Origin: Halalkalibacter alkalisediminis
GTDB taxonomy: Bacteria > Bacillota > Bacilli > Bacillales > Bacillaceae_D
NCBI RefSeq assembly: GCF_028610705.1
Contig: NZ_JAQQWT010000001.1
Span: 1-64,000, forward strand
Direction of reading: 5' to 3'
Length of the DNA: 64,000 bases
Part shown: positions 8,551 through 17,528 of the stretch, piece after piece
How positions within the stretch are numbered: position 1 is the first letter of the stretch
Layout of the letters: every line of letters starts with the position of its first letter
Position numbers and translations under genes: made by a program
The notes under the pieces: model-generated
What the model was told of the DNA's origin: nothing
Databases searched by the model: none
The model's input: the letters and a program-made list of their open reading frames with translations, nothing else

Positions 8551-10383
8551 ATGGAAAATGGAAACTATGTACAAGAAATATTGACAGCTGAAATTTGGAA
8601 TGAAGTCGGTTTGAACTTACTAACAAAAATGATCTCAGAATTTATGTATGAGGAGATCATACACCCAGAAGTTATTGAAGAAGCAGGTGGATTAACCATC
8701 TATCAACTTCTCCTTCAGGAAGACAGTGGACAAGAAATTAGCTATCTATTTGAAGCAAAAAAACGTTTAATGGATAGTTATCGAATTTACCCCGATTCAA
8801 TTCGTTGCAGGAGAAATGGAAAGTGGGAAAAAGCTAACAATCCCCTTCAATTTATTCTCGATATTCAGCAAACAGTTGGAATGAAACCTCTGACAACCGG
8901 GCACCTCATCAAAGAATACAACAACACATTGCTAGCCGATGCCCATATTTTACAGGAAAAGAAAACGAAACGTGTAGATGAGTTAATCGATATGGACTAT
9001 GGAGAGCTAGAAGGAGAAATGGAAGGACATCCGTGGATTACATATAATAAAGGACGAATTGGCTTTGATTATCAAGATTACCTCACTTATTCACCAGAAC
9101 AAAAAAAACAAGTGAAATTATTATGGGTAGCTGTTCATAAGGATTATGCAACGTTTCATGCTGTTTCTGATTTAAATTATGAAACGTTGCTTCGAGCAGA
9201 GTTAGGGAATCTACAATTTGAGCTGTTCGTAGAGCATTTAAAGAGCGAAGGACTAGAGGCATCAGCGTATTTCTTTTTACCGATACATGAATGGCAATGG
9301 AACAACATGATTATTCAATATTTTCCTGGAGATATTGCTCAAAAAAGGATCGTGCCTCTTGGAGCGGGTGAGGATGAATACCTTCCGCAGCAGTCAATCC
9401 GTACCTTTGTTAATACAAGTGCTAAAGAGAAACACCACGTGAAATTACCAATGAGTATTTTAAATACGTTAGTATATCGTGGACTACCTGGGGAACGAAC
9501 CGTTGTTGCACCGATTATTACAGAATATATTCATAGCATCCGTGACCAGGATTCTTTCCTACGAGATGAGTGTCGAATTATCTTACCGGGAGAAATAGCG
9601 AGTATGAATTATGAGCACCCCTATTATTCAAAGCTAGATGGTGCCCCTTATCAATATCTTGAAATGTTAGGCAGCATTTGGCGTGAAAGCATTTATTCAC
9701 TTTTAGAGGAAGAAGAGCATGCGATTACGTTGGCTTCCCTTCTTTATGTAGACAATGCTGGAAAACCTTTTGTAGCTTCATTAATTGAACGATCTGGTTT
9801 AACGGTTGATGAATGGATCGATAAGCTATTTAACGTGACAATGCCACCACTATTACATTATCTCTATAAATATGGAACGGTCTTTTCACCGCACGGGCAA
9901 AACACAGTAGTAGTGTTAAAGGATTATGTCCCACATCGTCTAGCTATGAAAGATTTTGTAGATGATGTAAATGTTAGTGAAGAGCCGCTGCCTGAACTAC
10001 TAAGTTTACCCGAGGAATTAAAGCCTGTGCTTCGTAGTGAAGAAGCAGAAGGGTTATGTCAATTTATTTTCACCGGTCTATTTGTCTGCCATTTCCGTTA
10101 CTTAACTGATATTCTAGACACATATTATCATTATGAAGAGGAACGTTTTTGGCTCTTGCTTAGAAAAACGATTATCGATTATCAAAAACGTTTCCCACAA
10201 TTAGAGGATAGGTTTCGTCTGTTTGACTTACTAAAACCAGCTTATACAAAGCTATGTTTAAATCGTAACCGTATGATTGATTATGGGTATGAAGATGATG
10301 ACGATCGTCCGCATGCATCTGAATTTGGTAAAGTTCAAAATCCGTTGTATCTCGTATCGGTTAAAGAAAAAGTAAAAAGCTGA
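8551..10383 (+). CDS. rhbF: IucA/IucC-family NIS siderophore synthetase (RhbF-like)
   Basis: Second NIS synthetase of the operon (610 aa). Family segments include GHPWITYNKGRIGFDYQDYLTYSPE-type residues around 150-174 (given here only as the family landmark), FLPIHEWQWN near 246, the SIRTF segment, and the C-terminal GKVQNPL. It should perform the second condensation that completes the bis-hydroxamate citrate siderophore. It has an AAGGAGAG ribosome site 25 bases after the exporter stop and is the last gene of the operon. Substrate order between this enzyme and the one at 3595 is inferred only from the rhizobactin precedent. Confidence 0.9.
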   Translation: MENGNYVQEILTAEIWNEVGLNLLTKMISEFMYEEIIHPEVIEEAGGLTIYQLLLQEDSGQEISYLFEAKKRLMDSYRIYPDSIRCRRNGKWEKANNPLQFILDIQQTVGMKPLTTGHLIKEYNNTLLADAHILQEKKTKRVDELIDMDYGELEGEMEGHPWITYNKGRIGFDYQDYLTYSPEQKKQVKLLWVAVHKDYATFHAVSDLNYETLLRAELGNLQFELFVEHLKSEGLEASAYFFLPIHEWQWNNMIIQYFPGDIAQKRIVPLGAGEDEYLPQQSIRTFVNTSAKEKHHVKLPMSILNTLVYRGLPGERTVVAPIITEYIHSIRDQDSFLRDECRIILPGEIASMNYEHPYYSKLDGAPYQYLEMLGSIWRESIYSLLEEEEHAITLASLLYVDNAGKPFVASLIERSGLTVDEWIDKLFNVTMPPLLHYLYKYGTVFSPHGQNTVVVLKDYVPHRLAMKDFVDDVNVSEEPLPELLSLPEELKPVLRSEEAEGLCQFIFTGLFVCHFRYLTDILDTYYHYEEERFWLLLRKTIIDYQKRFPQLEDRFRLFDLLKPAYTKLCLNRNRMIDYGYEDDDDRPHASEFGKVQNPLYLVSVKEKVKS

Positions 10384-10567
10384 CTATTGAGCAGGTAAAC
10401 ATAGTGAAATGTTGCAATTTCATTCAAATTGTAGCAATCATCCATAAACACATTTTAAAAGTAACTAGCGCTAGGATAGTGGTGTTAGTCCTAGTGGCGT
10501 ATAATATACTCAATACGAATTTGCCAAAAACCTTGATTTAAATAAACATAGTTCTTTTAATTTTGAC

Positions 10568-10604
10568 AGGTAGAGGTCACTGGTTCGAACCGAGTACGGA
10601 TCTC
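10568..10604 (+). pseudogene. tRNA 3'-half remnant
   Basis: AGGTCACTGGTTCGAACC resembles a variable loop and T-arm (TTCGAAC loop, stem ACTGG), but the 3' strand reads CGAGT, so one stem pair is broken. No anticodon arm or intact acceptor stem is found upstream. It looks like the relic of a tRNA gene, possibly an old integration scar. The rest of 10384-10700 shows only an imperfect CTAGGA/TCCTAG inverted repeat at about 10470-10500. Confidence 0.4.
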
Positions 10605-10700
10605 AAAGAAAAAAGTCATAAGCCGCTTCTGCTTAGATTCTGAGTAAGGTGTTTTATGTTAGATAAATAGAGAAGTGATACGTTCAAATGTTGAAACAGA

Positions 10701-10734
10701 AAGGTGACTCAGATTGATCAGAGTCACTTTTTTT
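10701..10734. terminator. Rho-independent terminator
   Basis: Arms AGTGACTC-type (AAGGTGACTC and GAGTCACTTT) around a 10-base loop, with a long T run on the plus strand. It separates the siderophore operon from the zinc island. Confidence 0.8.
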
Positions 10735-10744
10735 GTTTTTATAT

Positions 10745-10801
10745 TTGATTATCTTGGTTAGGTCATTTAAAATATTAAATAAATCGTAATGATTCTTATT
10801 T
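10745..10801 (+). promoter_or_regulatory. Promoter with Zur box (box 1)
   Basis: TTGATT, 17 bases, TAAAAT (10768-10773) forms a promoter. A Zur-like operator follows at 10781-10801, beginning AAATCGTAATGATT with a weaker right half. It lies at the expected transcription start of the sufU-moaB-cobW operon. Confidence 0.75.
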
Positions 10802-10843
10802 GTGTAATCATAAATGATAGATAGAAAGGAGGGAAATAATGTA

Positions 10844-11296
10844 ATGCTAGATGACCTATACCGAAAAGTTGTAATGGATCATGCTAAATACAAAAAAAAT
10901 TACGGGCAACTTGATGGAAATGAAATACGTAAAGTTCATTATAAAAACCCAACCTGTGGAGATGTAATGACTCTATATATACAGCTCGAAGGAGATCTAA
11001 TAGAAAATGTTTCTTTTGAAGGAGAGGGCTGTAGTATTAGTATGGCTTCCTCATCGATGATGACAGAGTTAATTAAGAAAAAGGATTTGGCTGCCGTTGC
11101 AACGATTAGAAGTGAGTTTGAAAAGTTAATAAGAGAAGGTGAGCAATCAAATGATCTTATTGATTTAGGAGATGCCTTATCCTTACAGGGAGTACACAAA
11201 CTAAGAGCACGCCATAATTGCGCTTTGATGTGTTGGCAAGCTCTTGATAAGGTCATGAAAGATACAGAGACTTATCATGTAAATAAAGATTACTAG
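10844..11296 (+). CDS. sufU: SufU-type zinc/sulfur-transfer scaffold paralogue
   Basis: IscU-like SufU protein (150 aa from this start). In Bacillus, SufU is a zinc-bound acceptor that takes persulfide sulfur from SufS. The zinc-site residues are all present: C38 and D40 (TCGD), C63 (EGEGCSIS) and C126 (RHNCALMC). I chose the ATG at 10844 because an AAAGGAGGG site lies 10 bases upstream; an upstream in-frame ATG at 10814 would place that site inside the coding region. It is directly downstream of a Zur box and heads an operon with a MoaB/MogA protein and a CobW GTPase, unlike the usual suf operon. It may be a starvation-specific SufU that keeps working when zinc is scarce. That is inference. 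Confidence 0.85.
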   Translation: MLDDLYRKVVMDHAKYKKNYGQLDGNEIRKVHYKNPTCGDVMTLYIQLEGDLIENVSFEGEGCSISMASSSMMTELIKKKDLAAVATIRSEFEKLIREGEQSNDLIDLGDALSLQGVHKLRARHNCALMCWQALDKVMKDTETYHVNKDY

Positions 11297-11314
11297 TAAA
11301 AGGAGAGTCTATTA

Positions 11315-11830
11315 ATGAGTGTAATGGAACATAAAAAAGAAGCACCGAAACAAGTCAATTGTAAAATTATAACCGTAAGCGATACTCGTACGGCAGAGAC
11401 GGATAAAAGTGGCATGTTAATTCGGGAATTTTTAGAAAAACAGGGGCATGTAATCCTAGATTATGAGATTGTAAGAGATGAAAAACAAGCAATTAGTGAG
11501 GCGATTCAAAAGGGCATTCTAGCCCCTGAGATTCATGCAATCTTGTTAAATGGTGGAACGGGAATAGCGGACAGGGACGTTACAATTGAAACAGTGAAAG
11601 AATTGCTCGATAAAGAGATTGTTGGTTTTGGAGAATTATTTAGAATGCTTAGCTACACAGAAGATATTGGAGCCGCAGCTATGCTAAGTCGTGCTATTGC
11701 AGGCGTCAGTAAACACACAGCTATTTTTGCTATGCCAGGTTCAAGCGGTGCAGTGAAATTGGCCATGAGTAAATTGATTAGTTCTGAATTAGCACATGTA
11801 ATAAGAGAAATTAGAAAGGATTTAAAATAG
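11315..11830 (+). CDS. MoaB/MogA-family molybdopterin-binding protein
   Basis: A 171-residue MoCF-fold protein. The opening KIITVSDTRTAETDKSG, the LLNGGTGIADRDVTIETV segment near residues 75-92 and the AMPGSSGAVKLAM segment near 145-157 are diagnostic of MoaB/MogA adenylyltransferases, which adenylate molybdopterin. It lies 18 bases after the SufU gene with its own AAAGGAGAG site. No other molybdenum cofactor gene is nearby. Its place in a Zur-controlled operon is unexpected, and its role there is unknown. Confidence 0.85.
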   Translation: MSVMEHKKEAPKQVNCKIITVSDTRTAETDKSGMLIREFLEKQGHVILDYEIVRDEKQAISEAIQKGILAPEIHAILLNGGTGIADRDVTIETVKELLDKEIVGFGELFRMLSYTEDIGAAAMLSRAIAGVSKHTAIFAMPGSSGAVKLAMSKLISSELAHVIREIRKDLK

Positions 11831-11840
11831 GAAACAGCTA

Positions 11841-12809
11841 ATGGAAAATAAACCGGTAGAAATTTTTATTTTAAGTGGCTTCTTGGGAAGTGGGAAAAGT
11901 ACGTTATTAAAGGAATTAATCCAATTGGAAAAAAAAGTTGGTAGACGCATTGGAGTATTAATGAATGAGTTAGGTGATATTAGTATAGATTCTTCAATTA
12001 TTCCTGCTGATATCCCGCTGAAAGAAATGCTGAATGGATGTATTTGTTGTACGATTCAAGGAGAGTTGAGCTTACAATTGAACTCAATTTTAGAAGAATA
12101 TGATTTAGATGCTATTTATATAGAAGCAACTGGGGTAGCTCATCCGTTAGAAATTATGGATGCGTGTACACATCCGAAACTAGCTAATAAAGTAGTGATG
12201 AAAGCTATTTTAACGGTTGTGAATGCGAAACAGTGGCATGAAAACAGATTAAGCATTAAGTTGAAAAAGCTGTTAGCGGAACAGGTTAAGTATGCGGATA
12301 TGATCCTCATAAATAAAATAGATCAAGTGAGTCAGACTGAGCTTGAGTTAATAAGGGAGAGCATTGGGCAGGTTAATGCTAAGGCAATTATTTCAAGCGT
12401 TCAATTTGGCAAAATACATCCTTCATTATTATATGGAGAAGGTCAACAACAAATGGAAACCGCTACTAAACTTTTGGAAAACGATCATCACGAATCTCAT
12501 GTTCACCATCATTTACATGTAAGAACATTCTCAGTTCCTGTCAATCAACCAATTGATAGAATTCAATTTACGCATTGGTTAGAAAGAATTCAAGGGCAAC
12601 TTTACCGGGCAAAAGGCTTTATATATTTGACAGAGACTCCTGGACTCTTTTTGTTTAATTATGCCTATGGGGACCTTATTCTTGAACGATATCCAACTGA
12701 AAAACCACTTCAACCTGTGCTCGTATGTATTGGAGAAAATTTAGAGCGGGAGTCGATTGAACAGGGAATAAGTCATTTGCAGCAAAGCCAAACGAAGATG
12801 ACTCTTTAA
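11841..12809 (+). CDS. CobW/COG0523 GTPase, putative zinc metallochaperone
   Basis: G3E-family GTPase (322 aa). It has a P-loop SGFLGSGKST at residues 12-21, the COG0523 metal motif GCICC (C67, C69, C70), a base-recognition motif NKID near 154, a His-rich linker (HHESHVHHHLHVR, near 214-226) and a CobW C-terminal domain. Family members bind zinc through CxCC and use GTP to hand metal to client enzymes. It is third in the Zur-boxed operon with the SufU paralogue, a plausible client. The stop codon lies inside the terminator hairpin. Client identity is inference. Confidence 0.88.
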   Translation: MENKPVEIFILSGFLGSGKSTLLKELIQLEKKVGRRIGVLMNELGDISIDSSIIPADIPLKEMLNGCICCTIQGELSLQLNSILEEYDLDAIYIEATGVAHPLEIMDACTHPKLANKVVMKAILTVVNAKQWHENRLSIKLKKLLAEQVKYADMILINKIDQVSQTELELIRESIGQVNAKAIISSVQFGKIHPSLLYGEGQQQMETATKLLENDHHESHVHHHLHVRTFSVPVNQPIDRIQFTHWLERIQGQLYRAKGFIYLTETPGLFLFNYAYGDLILERYPTEKPLQPVLVCIGENLERESIEQGISHLQQSQTKMTL

Positions 12810-12826
12810 GAGTTGTCTTTTTTTTG
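12795..12826 (+). terminator. Terminator overlapping the CobW stop codon
   Basis: AAGATGACTC pairs with GAGTTGTCTT (with wobble pairs), followed by eight T residues. The gap to 13175 otherwise holds only an AGAGAGGT/ACCTCTCT hairpin at 12951-12982 without a T tract and no convincing gene. Confidence 0.7.
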
Positions 12827-13175
12827 GTGATTATGTTCCCTTTTTATTACTGCTTTTGCTTCGTTAATTAAGTGAAATCCTTCGCAATCTCAATGGTTTT
12901 GCATAAATAATCATTTAAAATATATAGCAATTCACATACGATGCAGATTAAGAGAGGTGGAAATATTTATTTCTACCTCTCTGACTTTACTGCTTAATTG
13001 AGTTAAATCTTGATATGAAAGAAATTGTATGAGGGTTTTCTTTGTTAAAACCATGCAATTGATCATGTGAGTCACTTGTTTGCACCTCTGAAACTCCTTA
13101 GACCGATAGCATCGTTTTTATGCAATCAAGTGCGACTGATATTGACACAAATCAACAGACACAAGCAACCTCAGA

Positions 13176-13529
13176 TCAATAGTAAGGATAGTACGGATAA
13201 TATGGATACGCAGGTGGTGGAGCAATGTATGGTAATAGGGCTAGTGCAGCTATTGTAGCTAGTGGAAAATCAAAGCGTCGAAAGCGTCGAAACCTTCTCC
13301 TAGGAACACCATAACCTCCAAAACCGCCATAATACCGAGTGTCGGATTCTGTCTCCTCTTCTCGGTCCATGACATCCTCCCCAACTAACACGGAAACATG
13401 ATCCATCGTAACGTTATCAATAATTCCATCCATTGTTCGCCCATCCGTCATCGTTAACGTAACATGATAAGACTGATAGTTTTTGCATTGGTCATGTACA
13501 TTTCTTAAATCACTTTGATACATATTCAT
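13176..13529 (-). CDS. Hypothetical protein with Tyr/Pro-rich tail, 117 aa
   Basis: Read on the minus strand from an ATG preceded by AAAGGAGATG. The first half (about residues 22-50) resembles an Sm-like/YlxM-type short beta domain (VTLTMTDGRTMDGIIDNV, then VSVLVGEDV). The second half has an acidic stretch, an arginine cluster (RRRFRRFRRF), a hydrophobic run and a repetitive PYYPYYPYY C-terminus. Such tails occur in Bacillus spore-coat or surface-associated proteins, but I cannot assign a function. No Zur box lies on its upstream side at close range, so it may be unrelated to the zinc genes around it. Confidence 0.6.
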   Translation of the reverse strand: MNMYQSDLRNVHDQCKNYQSYHVTLTMTDGRTMDGIIDNVTMDHVSVLVGEDVMDREEETESDTRYYGGFGGYGVPRRRFRRFRRFDFPLATIAALALLPYIAPPPAYPYYPYYPYY

Positions 13530-13869
13530 TTTGCTTCATCTCCTTTCGAATACCATGATATTCATCTAGAAGATGGGTGTTACACTTTCTTTAGATAAGT
13601 TTAGAAATCCTATTCGCTTTTTCTTGATGAAAGCCCATGTATAAGATTTTTTTAAAGATAGGAAAGGTTGAAATTTGAGCGAGTACAGGATGAGTTTCAA
13701 TGAAATATGAAACCTTACTCGAAGAAGAGCAATGGCTCCACATGCTAGGCGTTCAACAACAAGAACCCCACTGTCGATCGTCTTAAAAGAAGTACTTAAC
13801 AGCCATTTTAAAATACGTTGAAATGAATAAAGTTTTGACAACTGAACATTCAAAGGATAGAATATATGA

Positions 13870-13890
13870 TAATCGTAATCATTACGAATT
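13870..13890. promoter_or_regulatory. Zur box (box 2)
   Basis: TAATCGTAATCATTACGAAT-type inverted repeat, nearly perfect 9-1-9 symmetry, 36 bases upstream of the flavoprotein start at 13926. The rest of 13530-13869 contains no gene I can support. Confidence 0.85.
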
Positions 13891-13925
13891 ATGAGGGAGC
13901 TATTGAAAGAGGAGTGGTAAGAACA

Positions 13926-15044
13926 GTGGAAAAAGAATACGATGTTGTCATCGTTGGGGCAGGTCCAGCAGGAATTGGTATTGCCGTCATTTTGAAACAA
14001 ATGGGTCTACATAATTATTGTATTTTAGAAAGAAATTCAGTTGGAAGTACTTTTAAAAGATGGCCTAAAGAAATGAGGTTATTAACACCATCATTTCCTG
14101 GTCATGGATTTGGTCTCCTTGATTTAAATGCTATTGTGCCAGAGACTTCTCCTGGATTTACGTTTCAATCAGAGCATTTAAGTGGTGAGGAATATGCCAA
14201 GTATCTTCAAGCGGTTGCTAGTCATTTTGAACTACCAATTGAATTAGGCATTGATGTGAAAAATATAGATAAAACATCAGGGGGATTTCGTCTAGATACA
14301 AACAAAGCAGAAATAAATGGTCAATATGTGATATGGGCAGGTGGAGAATTCCAGTATCCTAATTTACAACCATTCGAAGGTGGAGAACTATGTCTTCATA
14401 ATAGTAAAGTTCACTCTTGGGAGGACTTAGTAGGAGATGAGTTTTTCATTATTGGGGGTTATGAAAGCGGAATGGATTCCGCTATTCATCTTAGCCATCT
14501 AGAGAAGGATGTAACAGTATTGGCTAGAGAGGATACTTGGACTCGTTATAACCCTGACCCAAGTATTTCATTGTCTCCTTTTACGTGTGATCGTCTTGCT
14601 GAATTTCAGGATTCCGATCAACTAGTTTTAAGAGGAAATGCAGAAGTGATAAAGGTAGAAAAAGAAGAGGAAGACTATCAAATCCATCTTTCCAATGGAG
14701 AAAAACTGGAAAGTTCTACTCAGCCGATTTTGGCAACAGGTTTTAAAAATAGTCTTTCACTTATTTTAGAGCATTTCTATTGGGATGAAGAAAATGAAAT
14801 TGAGTTGAATGAGGTTGATGAATCAACGGTTTCAGAAGGGTTGTTTTTAATAGGACCTCAAGTCCGTCATGAAAAAGTGATTTTTTGTTTTATTTATAAG
14901 TTTAGACAGCGATTTGCTGTTGTCGCAAAAGAGATCTGCGATCGGCTAGGAATAAAGGTTAGTGCCGAGTTGATTGAGTTTTACCGACAGTCAAATATGT
15001 ACCTAGATGATTTGTCATGCTGTGGAAATGAGTGTATTTGTTAA
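13926..15044 (+). CDS. FAD/NAD(P)-binding oxidoreductase (CzcO/YpdA-like) with Cys-rich tail
   Basis: Flavoprotein monooxygenase/reductase-like protein (372 aa from this start). An FAD dinucleotide motif VIVGAGPAGIGIA lies at the N-terminus, an NAD(P)-type IIGGYESGMDSA segment near residue 176, and an ATGF segment near 278. The C-terminus ends in SCCGNECIC, four cysteines in nine residues, suggesting a metal or redox site. I chose the GTG at 13926 (AGAGGAG upstream) because longer in-frame starts from 13866 overlap the Zur operator. It is first in an operon with a Gate-type permease and a CobW GTPase. The substrate is unknown; a ferric/metal chelate reductase or thiol oxidoreductase is possible. 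Confidence 0.75.
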   Translation: MEKEYDVVIVGAGPAGIGIAVILKQMGLHNYCILERNSVGSTFKRWPKEMRLLTPSFPGHGFGLLDLNAIVPETSPGFTFQSEHLSGEEYAKYLQAVASHFELPIELGIDVKNIDKTSGGFRLDTNKAEINGQYVIWAGGEFQYPNLQPFEGGELCLHNSKVHSWEDLVGDEFFIIGGYESGMDSAIHLSHLEKDVTVLAREDTWTRYNPDPSISLSPFTCDRLAEFQDSDQLVLRGNAEVIKVEKEEEDYQIHLSNGEKLESSTQPILATGFKNSLSLILEHFYWDEENEIELNEVDESTVSEGLFLIGPQVRHEKVIFCFIYKFRQRFAVVAKEICDRLGIKVSAELIEFYRQSNMYLDDLSCCGNECIC

Positions 15045-15048
15045 AGCG

Positions 15049-16185
15049 ATGATGGAACTAGAGAAGCAAGAAATAAATACAAATACATCCATTAAAGGTG
15101 GTTTGTGGTTGATAGGTAGCTTACTTATTATTCTCGTAGTGTATGGCTTACCTGTGTATGGAGCGTTCCTAATTGCAACCTTTTTTGAACCTATTGTTGA
15201 GACCTATTTTATTCTTCAGGTAGAAGAATGGTTTCTGCAGGCTCCAATGATAATAGCGGAAATCGTAGTTGGTCCATTTGGATTGTTAACGTTAGGAATG
15301 TATTCATTTGTCTGGGCTTTCCCTGTTGTGGTCTTTATTAGTATCTCCATTGGAATTACGACTAATATGGGTTTAAAAGACAAACTTACTGTTGCGGTGG
15401 ATCCTTTGCTTAGGAAAATCGGTCTTACGGGACGAGATATGATTCCGATCGTAACTGGATACGGATGCAATGTTGTAGCTGTTTATCAAAGTAAAGGATG
15501 TTCTTCATGTACAAGGAAGCAATGCCTTTCAATGATTTCATTTAGTTCAGCTTGTAGTTATCAAGTTGGGGCAACCTTGTCTTTATTCAGTGTGGCAGGG
15601 AAGCCTTGGTTGTTTTTTCCGTATATTATCATTCTAGCAGTTATGGGGATCATTCATACAAAATTATGGTATCCGCAACAACAACATGAGAGTTATTTTC
15701 CAATGAAGGATCAATCCCTTAGATGGGGGAATCCCGTTGTCATTCTGGCCAATGTCCGCGATGCGATTAAACAATTTTTTTATCAGGCTATGCCTATCTT
15801 TTTAGTCATTTGTATGACTGCTGCAACGCTTCATCATTTTAAAATACTTAACGTGCTCTCAAATAAGGTCGGGCCTGTTTTAGCCTTTTTCTCTTTACCA
15901 GCAGAAGCAAGTCTAGGTATTCTTTTTTCCATTCTTAGAAAAGATGGAATTTTACTCTTTAACGAAAGAAATGGACAACTGCTTTTAGATCTAACTTCAA
16001 TGGAATTGTTTATTCTTATTTATTTAGCATCAACGTTGTCGGCTTGTCTTGTAACGCTTTTTGCTATTGCTAAAGATGTAAGTAAGTCTATCGCTTTTCA
16101 AATTGCCTCAAAACAAGCGGTAACATCTGTCGTTTCTTCTTTACTTTTAGTCATAGTTTGGCGAATTTTTGTTGGAAATTATTGA
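15049..16185 (+). CDS. Stand-alone FeoB-like Gate-domain permease
   Basis: Polytopic membrane protein (about 378 aa) matching the two Gate (nucleoside-recognition) halves of FeoB but without the N-terminal G domain. The landmark is IPIVTGYGCNVVAVYQ near residues 135-150, which corresponds to the FeoB GfGCN segment, followed by a cysteine cluster (GCSSCTRKQC) and FSSACSYQVG. The start is uncertain: ATG at 15049, 15052 or 15028 are possible. I prefer 15049, just after the upstream stop, by translational coupling. Lying second in a Zur-boxed operon with a flavoprotein and a GTPase, it may import zinc or another divalent metal. The usual FeoB GTPase function could be supplied by the CobW gene downstream. 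That is inference. Confidence 0.7.
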   Translation: MMELEKQEINTNTSIKGGLWLIGSLLIILVVYGLPVYGAFLIATFFEPIVETYFILQVEEWFLQAPMIIAEIVVGPFGLLTLGMYSFVWAFPVVVFISISIGITTNMGLKDKLTVAVDPLLRKIGLTGRDMIPIVTGYGCNVVAVYQSKGCSSCTRKQCLSMISFSSACSYQVGATLSLFSVAGKPWLFFPYIIILAVMGIIHTKLWYPQQQHESYFPMKDQSLRWGNPVVILANVRDAIKQFFYQAMPIFLVICMTAATLHHFKILNVLSNKVGPVLAFFSLPAEASLGILFSILRKDGILLFNERNGQLLLDLTSMELFILIYLASTLSACLVTLFAIAKDVSKSIAFQIASKQAVTSVVSSLLLVIVWRIFVGNY

Positions 16186-16264
16186 ATAGGAGAAACGCCT
16201 AAATTCTTTAAGATACATAATATTAATTAAACTGTGGTTTGTAAAAATGAAAATTTATTAAGGA

Positions 16265-16372
16265 ATGATGTTAGTAAATGCCCAAGGGGAAAACGGAGTA
16301 GTTATTGGTCAACATATTGGAGTTGCAATTATTTTATGGGAAGATCATCGAACAGAGGAATGGTTTGTTTGA
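16265..16372 (+). CDS. Possible 35-aa peptide, unrecognised
   Basis: ATG-started short frame (MMLVNAQGENGVVIGQHIGV...) with a weak AAGGA site immediately upstream, between the Gate permease and the CobW gene. It could be a small gene or a decayed fragment; nothing else supports it. Confidence 0.2.
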   Translation: MMLVNAQGENGVVIGQHIGVAIILWEDHRTEEWFV

Positions 16373-16462
16373 TGAAGACTGGTGAGCTTTTTGACAAAAC
16401 TTCAAAACAGTAAGGGTATTTATATCGTTACACTACTAAATGAAAAGAAGGTGTCTAACATT

Positions 16463-17458
16463 ATGAGTAAAAGGAAAAAAGTTCCTGTAACGGTCTTAAC
16501 AGGATTTCTTGGTGCGGGAAAAACAACATTATTAAATTATATTTTAACAGGAAACCATGGGAAGAAGGTTGCCGTGATTGTCAATGAATTCGGTGAAGTT
16601 GGTATCGACAATAAATTAGTTGTGGGTGCAGATGAAGAAATTTTTGAAATGAATAATGGTTGTATTTGTTGTACCGTTCGTGGTGACTTGCTTCGAATTC
16701 TTCACGATTTAAAAGACAAACGAATGAATCGTAAAGGTCAAAAGCAGTTTAATTTTGACCGAGTCATTATTGAAACAACCGGTTTAGCAGATCCCGGTCC
16801 TGTTGCCCAAACCTTTTTTGTTGATCCTGCTCTTTCTGAATACTACCATTTAGATTCGATTGTGACAGTGGTGGATTGTTACCATGCCCATGAGCAGCTT
16901 GACCGCTCTCAGGAAGCACAAGAACAAGTAGCTTTTGCAGATGTACTTCTTTTGAATAAAGTAGATTTAGTTAGTGAAGAAGAGCTGGACAGCTTGAAAA
17001 ACAGATTAAGAAGGATGAATCCATCTGCTCAATTTCAGCAGGGTGAATATGGGCATATTGATATTGAGAAGATTCTTAACATCTATTCATTCGATATTGA
17101 TAAAAAACTGGAAATAGCACCTAACTTTCTAAATGAGGACCATCACCACCACCATGATGACGGCGTTAAAGCCATTGTGATGAGGTCAGAAAAACCACTT
17201 AACTTAGCAAAAGTTGAAAAGTGGATGGACACCGTTATTCAAAATCTTGGCCCGAATATGTACCGTTATAAAGGGATCTTTCATATTGAAAATCTAGAAA
17301 AGAGAGTTGTGTTTCAAGGTGTTCATATGATGTTTGCTGGCAATGCAGATCGTATGTGGAAGTCTAATGAAAAACGAGTAAGTGAAATGGTCGTTATCGG
17401 TAAGGAATTGGATGAAAAATGGTTTCAAGAGAAGTTCAATCAATGTATTTCGGAATAA
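16463..17458 (+). CDS. CobW/COG0523 GTPase, putative zinc metallochaperone
   Basis: G3E GTPase (331 aa). P-loop [10 protein letters not shown] at residues 13-22, NEFGEVGID near 41-49, GCICC (C67, C69, C70), NKVD near 170, a DHHHHHDD histidine cluster near 225-232 and a CobW C-terminal domain ending with a short acidic tail. I chose ATG 16463, which has AGAAGGTG 10 bases upstream and gives the canonical short basic lead before VPVTVLTG; an upstream in-frame start at 16382 adds an unrelated 27 residues. It follows the Gate permease in the operon starting at 13926. Confidence 0.88.
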   Translation: MSKRKKVPVTVLTGFLGAGKTTLLNYILTGNHGKKVAVIVNEFGEVGIDNKLVVGADEEIFEMNNGCICCTVRGDLLRILHDLKDKRMNRKGQKQFNFDRVIIETTGLADPGPVAQTFFVDPALSEYYHLDSIVTVVDCYHAHEQLDRSQEAQEQVAFADVLLLNKVDLVSEEELDSLKNRLRRMNPSAQFQQGEYGHIDIEKILNIYSFDIDKKLEIAPNFLNEDHHHHHDDGVKAIVMRSEKPLNLAKVEKWMDTVIQNLGPNMYRYKGIFHIENLEKRVVFQGVHMMFAGNADRMWKSNEKRVSEMVVIGKELDEKWFQEKFNQCISE

Positions 17459-17528
17459 TATAAATGAGAGGAAGTTAAAAATATAGTGTCTTACAAAATA
17501 TTGAACTTGTGGAAATATCATAATTTCC

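Noticed and set aside
10465-10500. Possible small RNA or terminator (CTAGGA/TCCTAG repeat)
   Set aside because: The stem is short and imperfect and there is no T tract or promoter.
13067-13258. Plus-strand frame of 63 aa
   Set aside because: Overlaps the 3' part of the minus-strand 117-aa gene, no ribosome site, no recognisable features.
13566-14000. Minus-strand frame of 144 aa
   Set aside because: It runs over a Zur box and the start of the flavoprotein, has no ribosome site and shows low-complexity residues without any family features.
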